Of a stretch of 10,136 nt of DNA, positions 5,609 to 10,136 are shown in pieces (position 1 is the stretch's first letter; each line of letters begins with the position of its first letter). A model generated the notes under the pieces. That model had not been told where the DNA came from, did not search any database, and saw only the letters and a list, made by a program, of their open reading frames with translations. The DNA comes from an uncultured bacterium (GTDB lineage Bacteria; Planctomycetota; UBA1135; UBA2386), in the NCBI GenBank assembly GCA_938003515.1, contig CALKYL010000380.1, positions 1-10,136 on the forward strand, written 5' to 3'. The position numbers and the translations under genes were made by a program.

Positions 5609-7707
5609 CTCGGCTCCACGCGCAGGCGCGCGTCGACGGCCGCGCTCCGGCGGCCCTTCCGGGCCAGGATGAACGGGTTGATCTCGACCTCCGCGATCCG
5701 CGGGAAGTCGTCGGCGAGCCGCTGCAGCCGCAGCAGCGCGTCGTAGGCCGCGCCGACGTCGGCCGCCGGCGCGCCGCGGAACGCGTCGAGCAGCGGGCGC
5801 CCCTTGAGCGACGCGAACATCTCCTCGGGGTCCTTGCCGTCGAGCGGCCCGACGCGCACCGCGACGTCGCGCATCAGCTCGACCTGCACGCCGCCGAGGC
5901 CCGCGGCGTAGAGCGGCCCGTAGCGCGCGTCGCGCGTCATGCCGAGCAGGACCTCGCGGTGGCCTTCGGCGTGCGCCTGCACCTGCAGCGAGACGTCGCC
6001 GAAGCGATCACCGAGCCGACGGCGCAGCTCGGCCGCAGCGGCGAACACCTCGTCGCCGTCGCGCAGGCCGGTGCGCACGGCGCGATGTTCGCTCTTGTGC
6101 AGCAGGCCCTCGGCCTCGGCCTTGAGCACGACGGGATAGCCGAGCTCGTGCGCGGCGGCGACGGCGTCGCCGGGCGCCTCCACCCGACGGCTCGGCGCGA
6201 ACGCGATGCCGTAGGCGGCGAGCACCGCCTCCGCGACGTCCCCCGGGACCCAACCCGCTCCTGCGTGCCCGCGCAACAGCCGCGCGGCCCGGGCCCGCTG
6301 CACCCGCAGCGAGGGGAGCCGAGCTGGTCGGCGCGCCAGCCAGCGCGAGCGCCGGCACATGAGCCGCAGCGTGGTCGCCGCGTCCTCGGGATAGCGGAAC
6401 ACCGGGATGCCGGCCCGCTGCAGGATGCGGTGCGCCTCGTCGCTGCGCTGCCGGCCCATGACGCAGGCCAGCACGGGCTTCGCGAGGTCGCGGGTCTCGT
6501 CGACGATCGCCTGGGCGACGGCGGCCGCGTCGATCATGATCGGCGACACGAACAGCACGACGAGCCCGTCGACGTGGTCGTCGCGCGCGACGACCCGCAG
6601 CGCGCGGCGGTAGCGCTCGGCGTCGGCGGACGCGATCAGGTCGACCGGGTTGTGCACGCTCGCCTCGACCGGCAGGACCTTCCGCAGGCGCCGCTCCGAC
6701 GCCTTGGACAGCTCGGCCATCCGCATGCCGAGCCCGTCGATCGCGTCGGTCGCGAGGATGCCCGGCCCGCCGGCGTTGGTGACGACGGCCATGCGATCGC
6801 CGGGCGGCGTCGGCTGGTGCAGCAGCGCCTCGGCGAGCGAGAACATGTCGCGGAAGTTGTCGACCCGGAGCACGCCGCACTGCTGCAGCAGCGTGTCGGC
6901 GGCCACGTCGGCGCCGGCGATCGATCCGGTGTGCGAACTCGCCGCCATCGCGCCGGCGTCGCTGCGCCCGGACTTGACGGCGATGATCGGCTTCTTCCGC
7001 GCGACCGCGCGGGCGACCTGCAGGAACTCCTGCGGCTCGCCGACGGTCTCGAGGTAGAGCAGCACGACCTCGACGGCGTCGTCGTCGCCCCAGTAGGCGA
7101 CCAGGTCGGCGGCGGTCACGTCAGCGCGGTTGCCGACCGACGCGAACATCGCGACGCCGATGCCCGCCTGCGCCGCGTCGGCCAGGATCGCCTCTCCGAG
7201 GGCGCCCGACTGCGAGACCATCGCCACGCTGCCCGGCGGCGGCGGGGTCGCCGAGAAGCTCGCGTTGAGCGCGTGGGCCGCCTCGGTGTTGACGACGCCC
7301 ATGCAGTTCGGCCCGACGATGCGCATGCCGTGGCGGCGGGCGATCGCCTGCAGCCGGTCCTCGCGCTCGGCGCCGACGCCGCCGATCTCGCGGAAGCCCG
7401 CCGTGATGACCACCAGCCCCTTGACGCCCTTGCGACCGCACTCTTCGGCGGCCTTCAGGGCCGCGTCCGGCGGCACGACGACGACCGCGAGGTCGACGGG
7501 TCCGCGGATCGCCTTGACCGACGGGTAGGCCGGGATCGACAGCACGACCTCGGCCCGCGGGTTGACGGGGTAGACGGGTCCCTGGAACCCGCCGGCGATC
7601 AAGTTCGCCACCACCTGACGGCCGATGGAACCCTCTCGTCGGCTGGCGCCGATCACGGCCACGGAGCGCGGTCGGAAGATGCCGTCGAGACCCTTGGTGT
7701 TCGCCAT
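5605..7707 (-). CDS. ADP-forming acyl-CoA (acetate-CoA ligase type) synthetase, fused alpha-beta
   Basis: 700 aa, ATG start. Nucleoside-diphosphate-forming acyl-CoA synthetases interconvert acyl-CoA + ADP + Pi with acid + CoA + ATP in the cytoplasm through two phosphohistidines. Domain order: CoA-binding Rossmann domain (~8-140, 'RPRSVAVIGASRREGSIG', 'GPNCMGVVNT'), succinyl-CoA-ligase-like domains (~157-460, 'VSQSGALGEAIL', 'NAGGPGILATD') and an ATP-grasp domain (~485-697). The first phosphohistidine is expected at His259 in 'AASSHTGSIAGAD' and the second at His537 in 'LLHKSE'; 'EINPF' (675-679) is the ATP-grasp metal-site motif. There is no C-terminal GNAT domain, so it is not a Pat-type protein acetyltransferase fusion. 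The acyl substrate is unknown. It overlaps the GT2 start by 4 nt, which ties an energy-metabolism enzyme to a glycolipid operon. No Shine-Dalgarno precedes the ATG; a TACCCT box lies 12 nt upstream. Confidence 0.93.
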   Translation of the reverse strand: MANTKGLDGIFRPRSVAVIGASRREGSIGRQVVANLIAGGFQGPVYPVNPRAEVVLSIPAYPSVKAIRGPVDLAVVVVPPDAALKAAEECGRKGVKGLVVITAGFREIGGVGAEREDRLQAIARRHGMRIVGPNCMGVVNTEAAHALNASFSATPPPPGSVAMVSQSGALGEAILADAAQAGIGVAMFASVGNRADVTAADLVAYWGDDDAVEVVLLYLETVGEPQEFLQVARAVARKKPIIAVKSGRSDAGAMAASSHTGSIAGADVAADTLLQQCGVLRVDNFRDMFSLAEALLHQPTPPGDRMAVVTNAGGPGILATDAIDGLGMRMAELSKASERRLRKVLPVEASVHNPVDLIASADAERYRRALRVVARDDHVDGLVVLFVSPIMIDAAAVAQAIVDETRDLAKPVLACVMGRQRSDEAHRILQRAGIPVFRYPEDAATTLRLMCRRSRWLARRPARLPSLRVQRARAARLLRGHAGAGWVPGDVAEAVLAAYGIAFAPSRRVEAPGDAVAAAHELGYPVVLKAEAEGLLHKSEHRAVRTGLRDGDEVFAAAAELRRRLGDRFGDVSLQVQAHAEGHREVLLGMTRDARYGPLYAAGLGGVQVELMRDVAVRVGPLDGKDPEEMFASLKGRPLLDAFRGAPAADVGAAYDALLRLQRLADDFPRIAEVEINPFILARKGRRSAAVDARLRVEPR

Positions 7708-7719
7708 CGCGGAGGCGGC

Positions 7720-7725
7720 AGGGTA
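7720..7725 (-). promoter_or_regulatory. Possible -10 box (TACCCT) of the acyl-CoA synthetase operon
   Basis: On the minus strand TACCCT ends 12 nt before the ATG at 7707. No Shine-Dalgarno is visible in the GC-rich leader. The hexamer 17 nt upstream (TTTCGT) is a poor -35. This would be the promoter for the whole leftward run, placed in the 92-bp gap shared with the divergent UbiA-family gene. Confidence 0.35.
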
Positions 7726-7762
7726 GCGGCACGGCCGAGCGGACGAAACGCCGGTGCGGCGC

Positions 7763-7790
7763 TTGCTCCGTCGCCGACGACTCGAATGAT
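7763..7790 (+). promoter_or_regulatory. Possible promoter of the UbiA-family gene (TTGCTC-N16-AATGAT)
   Basis: TTGCTC (7763-7768) and AATGAT (7785-7790) are separated by 16 nt. The -10-like box ends 9 nt before the ATG at 7800 and no Shine-Dalgarno is present. Together with the minus-strand box at 7720-7725 this gives two divergent promoters about 60 bp apart, close enough to share regulation. Neither hexamer is a strong match. Confidence 0.35.
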
Positions 7791-7799
7791 CCCGACCCG

Positions 7800-8693
7800 A
7801 TGATGCCGCCGTTCGTCGAAGCCCTGCGCCCGCACCAGTGGGTCAAGAACCTGCTCGTGCTTGTGCCGCTGTTCTTCACCGAACAGGCGTTCGAGGTCTC
7901 GGGCTGGACCGCCGCGCTGACGGCGTTCGCGTCGTTCTGCTTCGCCGCGAGTTCGATCTACCTGCTCAACGACATCCTCGACCGCGAAGAGGACGCGCGG
8001 CACCCGAAGAAGCGGCTGCGTCCGATCGCGTCGGGACGGCTGCCGATCGCCGCGGCCTGGCTCGAGCTCGTCGTCACGCTGTCGGCGACCGCCGGGCTCG
8101 CGGTCCTGGTCCCGTCGGAGGGCCTCTCGTTCCTCGTCTGGCCGACGGCGTACCTCGGGTTGAACGTCGCCTACTCGTTCTGGCTCAAGCGCCTCGTCAT
8201 CGTCGACTGCATGTGCATCGCGCTCGGCTTCCAGCTGCGCGTCATGGCAGGCGCCGCCGCGATCGACGTCGCGGCCTCGAAGTGGCTACAGGTCTGCACC
8301 TTCTTCTTCGCGCTCTTCCTCGCGTTCTGCAAGCGCTACGAGGAGCTCGGCCGGCAGACCGAAGCCACCGGCCGGACGCGCAAGACGATGTCGGAGTACA
8401 CCGAGTCGTTCCTCAGCATGATGATCGGCCCGCTGGCGGCGCTGAGCATCCTCAGCTACGCCCTCTACACGGTCAGCCCCGAGACGGTCGCACGTCACGG
8501 CACCGAGCGGTTGATCTACACGGTGCCGTTCGTCACCTACGGCGTGTTCCGCTACCTCTTCCTGGTCTACCGCAAGAGCGAAGGCGGCGACCCCGCGCGG
8601 CTGTTGTTCCGCGACGTGCCGCTCGTGCTGTCGGGCGTGCTCTACGCGGCGGTCGTCCTGCTCGTGCTGCACGACGCCGGCGCCGGCGGCTGA
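7800..8693 (+). CDS. UbiA-family decaprenyl-phosphate phosphoribosyltransferase-like enzyme
   Basis: 297 aa from ATG 7800 (an adjacent ATG at 7803 is equally possible). UbiA proteins are multi-helix membrane prenyltransferases. The signature here matches the branch that transfers phosphoribose from PRPP to decaprenyl phosphate: N-terminal 'LRPHQWVKNLLV' (9-20), first Asp-rich motif 'NDILDREEDARHPKK' (57-71) followed by 'RPIASG' (74-79), and 'LNVAYSFWLKRLVIVD' (121-136) leading to 'ALGFQLRVMAGA' (141-152), then 'KRYEEL' (178-183). About eight or nine hydrophobic segments span the protein. In mycobacteria the product feeds DprE1/DprE2 to make decaprenyl-phosphoarabinose; neither partner gene is in this window. 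It is transcribed away from the glycosyltransferase run and 48 bp ahead of the kinase. A polyprenyl-phosphate sugar role fits the neighbourhood. Confidence 0.9.
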   Translation: MMPPFVEALRPHQWVKNLLVLVPLFFTEQAFEVSGWTAALTAFASFCFAASSIYLLNDILDREEDARHPKKRLRPIASGRLPIAAAWLELVVTLSATAGLAVLVPSEGLSFLVWPTAYLGLNVAYSFWLKRLVIVDCMCIALGFQLRVMAGAAAIDVAASKWLQVCTFFFALFLAFCKRYEELGRQTEATGRTRKTMSEYTESFLSMMIGPLAALSILSYALYTVSPETVARHGTERLIYTVPFVTYGVFRYLFLVYRKSEGGDPARLLFRDVPLVLSGVLYAAVVLLVLHDAGAGG

Positions 8694-8712
8694 CCCCGGG
8701 TTGGAGCGCGGC

Positions 8713-8740
8713 GGCGCGCGGGTGCTATGCTCCGCGCGCC
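8713..8740 (+). promoter_or_regulatory. Inverted repeat around a TATGCT -10-like box, upstream of the kinase
   Basis: GGCGCGCGG (8713-8721) and CCGCGCGCC (8732-8740) form a perfect 9-bp inverted repeat with a 10-nt centre GTGCTATGCT. TATGCT (8726-8731) matches the TAxxxT -10 pattern. TTGGAG (8701-8706) is a possible -35 at a long 19-nt spacing. The repeat ends one base before the ATG at 8742. It could be an operator that covers the promoter, or a hairpin, or chance symmetry in GC-rich DNA. The -10 box is the firmer part; the regulatory meaning is inference. Confidence 0.4.
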
Positions 8741-8741
8741 C

Positions 8742-10133
8742 ATGGAGAGCCACTCTTCGGGAGACGTGCGGGCGCGGCTCGGCAGCGACGTCGCCGCGGG
8801 CAAGACGGTCGTGCTGTCGGCGCGCGACCTCGACGACCCGGCCGTACGCGCCCAGCTGCCGGCGCTGCTGGAGGAGCTGGCCCGCGCCGGCGCCGCCCCG
8901 CCACCCGGGCTGTCGGTGCCCGGCTACGCGCTGCTCGGCGAGATCGGCCAGGGCGGCATGAGCACCGTCTATCTGGCGCGCCAGGAGACGCTCGGCCGCC
9001 ACGTGGCGCTGAAGGTCGCGCCGAAGTGGCTCGGCGGCGGGGAGCGCGCGACGCGACGCCTGATGCAGGAGGCGCGCGCGATGGCGCGGGTCACGCACCC
9101 GAACATCGTCGTCATCCACGACATCCTCGACGTCGGCGACACGTTCGCGATCGCGATGGAGTGGATCGACGGCTGCACGCTCGCGACGCTGCTGCGCGCG
9201 CTGCCGCCGGAGCCCGGCGAAGACGACGTGCGGCTCTTGCGGCACGCCCTGGGCGCCTCCGACGTGGACACGGAGCGCTTCGAGGACTCGCCGGTGCGCC
9301 ACTTCGTGCGGCTCGTGCGCGACGTCGCCCGTGCGACCCAGGCCGTGCACGACGCAGGACTCCTGCACCTCGACATCAAGCCTTCGAACGTGCTCGTGCG
9401 CCGCGACGGCACGCCGCTCCTCGCGGACTTCGGCGTCGTGCGCGAGATGGCCCCCGAACCGGCCCACACGCGGACGTTCGCGGGCACTCCGGTCTAGTCC
9501 GCCCCCGAGCAGCTGCGCCGGGACGACCGGCGCATCGGGCCGCCGACCGACGTCTACGGGCTCGGCATGACGCTGTACGAGTCGCTCGCGCGACGGCAGC
9601 CGCTGCACGGCCTCGACCTGCCGGGCATCCTGCAGTGCGTCGAGTCCGGCCGCATGCCGCGGCTGTCTTCCGAGACCGCCGTCACCCCGGACCTCGAGAA
9701 CGTCGTGCACAAGGCGATCGCGCCGGAGCCCGAGCACCGCTACGCGAGCGCCGGCGCCTTCGCCGACGACCTAGACGCGTTCCTCGAGCACCGCCCCGTC
9801 GCCGCGCGTCCGCTGACGCGCGCGCAGCGGCTGCGCCGCTGGACCCGCAACGAGCCGTGGAAGGCGGCGCTGGCCACGGCGTTGCTCGTGCTCGTCCCGG
9901 CGCTCCTCGGCCTCGGCACCTACCTGCTGCTGCAGCTGCCGCAGCTCGCACGCATCGAACGGGAGGCGCAGCTCGAGCGCGCCAACCGACTCAAGCAGGA
10001 CGCGTTCCAGCGGTGGTTCACCGACGACACCTCGGGCGAACTCCGCGTCGGCCTGCTCGAGCAGGCGAGGGCGCTCGATCCCGGCGACAGTTCGCACGCC
10101 TGCCTCGTCGCGCTGACCAACGAAGCCGGCTGA
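8742..10133 (+). pseudogene. Transmembrane Ser/Thr protein kinase interrupted by an in-frame TAG
   Basis: One frame encodes 463 residues if the TAG at codon 252 is read. The kinase domain starts near residue 62: Gly loop 'GQGGMSTVY' (69-77), Lys91 in 'VALK', Glu110, catalytic loop 'HLDIKPSN' (209-216), 'DFG' (229-231), then 'AGTPV' and the stop, continuing 'SAPEQL' (253-258), 'TDVYGLG' (269-275) and 'HRYASA' (332-337). A basic stretch 'RPVAARPLTRAQRLRRW' (351-367), a transmembrane helix (~374-398) and a short outer tail with one TPR-like segment follow. The TAG replaces the conserved Tyr of GTPxYxAPE, one base from TAC or TAT. HLD replaces the usual HRD. About 30 extra residues lie before helix E. 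Start: ATG 8742 follows the -10-like box; ATG 8727 lies inside it. Pseudogene, base error and read-through all remain possible. Without read-through the 251-aa product lacks most of the C-lobe. Confidence 0.85.
9495..9497 (+). other. In-frame amber codon in the kinase activation segment
   Basis: TAG sits between GTC (Val251) and TCC (Ser253). The expected residue is the aromatic of GTPxYxAPE. There is no frameshift: 211 codons of recognisable kinase, membrane and tail sequence follow in the same frame to a TGA at 10131-10133. No new start with a Shine-Dalgarno is seen directly downstream; the first ATG (9567) is inside the helix F region. Confidence 0.9.
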
Positions 10134-10136
10134 CGG

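Noticed and set aside
5959..7803. Long plus-strand open frame (614 codons) opposite the acyl-CoA synthetase
   Set aside because: Arg/Asp/His-rich without motifs, while the minus strand carries a complete three-domain enzyme.
8286..9737. Minus-strand open frame (483 codons) spanning UbiA and the kinase
   Set aside because: Antisense to two recognisable genes with no domain of its own.
9567..10133. A separate downstream gene starting at ATG 9567
   Set aside because: The ATG lies inside the kinase helix F region (GMTLYE) with no Shine-Dalgarno or promoter; the sequence is the second part of the same kinase.
1..10136. tRNA, rRNA, CRISPR array, insertion sequence or prophage signals
   Set aside because: No cloverleaf, spaced direct repeats, transposase, integrase or terminal inverted repeats were recognised by eye.

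Overview
The window is very GC-rich, almost fully coding DNA from what looks like a Gram-negative-type bacterium. An envelope is implied by a heptosyltransferase-type GT9 enzyme, an ArnT/PMT-type GT83 membrane glycosyltransferase and a LAB_N lipid-A-type membrane protein. The kinase architecture on the right (a receptor-like Ser/Thr kinase with a basic 'RPVAARPLTRAQRLRRW' juxtamembrane stretch and one transmembrane helix) resembles kinases common in Planctomycetota and similar high-GC phyla. That taxonomic guess is inference only.

Layout. Positions 1-208 hold no supportable gene. From 7707 down to 209 seven genes run on the minus strand. In transcription order they are: a fused ADP-forming acyl-CoA synthetase (7707-5605), a DPM1/ArnC-like GT2 (5608-4877), a small LAB_N membrane protein (4877-4572), a 93-bp gap, an ArnT-like GT83 (4478-2958), a GT9 heptosyltransferase-like enzyme (2961-1933), the queuosine enzyme QueF (1894-1526) and a secreted or anchored purple-acid-phosphatase-like metallophosphoesterase (1483-209). 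Three junctions overlap by 1-4 nt (5608/5605, 4877/4879, 2961/2958), so translation is probably coupled there. On the plus strand, diverging from a 92-bp intergenic region, lie a UbiA-family decaprenyl-phosphate phosphoribosyltransferase-like enzyme (7800-8693) and a Ser/Thr kinase (8742-10133).

How they may work together. The GT2 would load a sugar onto a polyprenyl phosphate. The LAB_N protein may help move or present the lipid-sugar. The GT83 would transfer the sugar to an acceptor on the far side of the inner membrane, while the GT9 adds a sugar on the cytoplasmic face. The UbiA-family enzyme could supply a second polyprenyl-phosphate sugar (phosphoribose). The acyl-CoA synthetase, QueF and phosphoesterase have no obvious link to this theme.

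Most striking observations. (1) The kinase frame is cut by a single in-frame TAG exactly where the conserved Tyr of the GTPxYxAPE motif belongs, with intact kinase, membrane and tail sequence continuing in the same frame. (2) A perfect 9-bp inverted repeat brackets a TATGCT -10-like box and ends on the base before the kinase ATG. (3) First-in-unit genes lack a Shine-Dalgarno but carry a -10-like box 6-12 nt before the start, suggesting leaderless or near-leaderless mRNAs, whereas two internal genes have recognisable Shine-Dalgarno sequences. No RNA gene, CRISPR array, insertion sequence or integration site was recognised.
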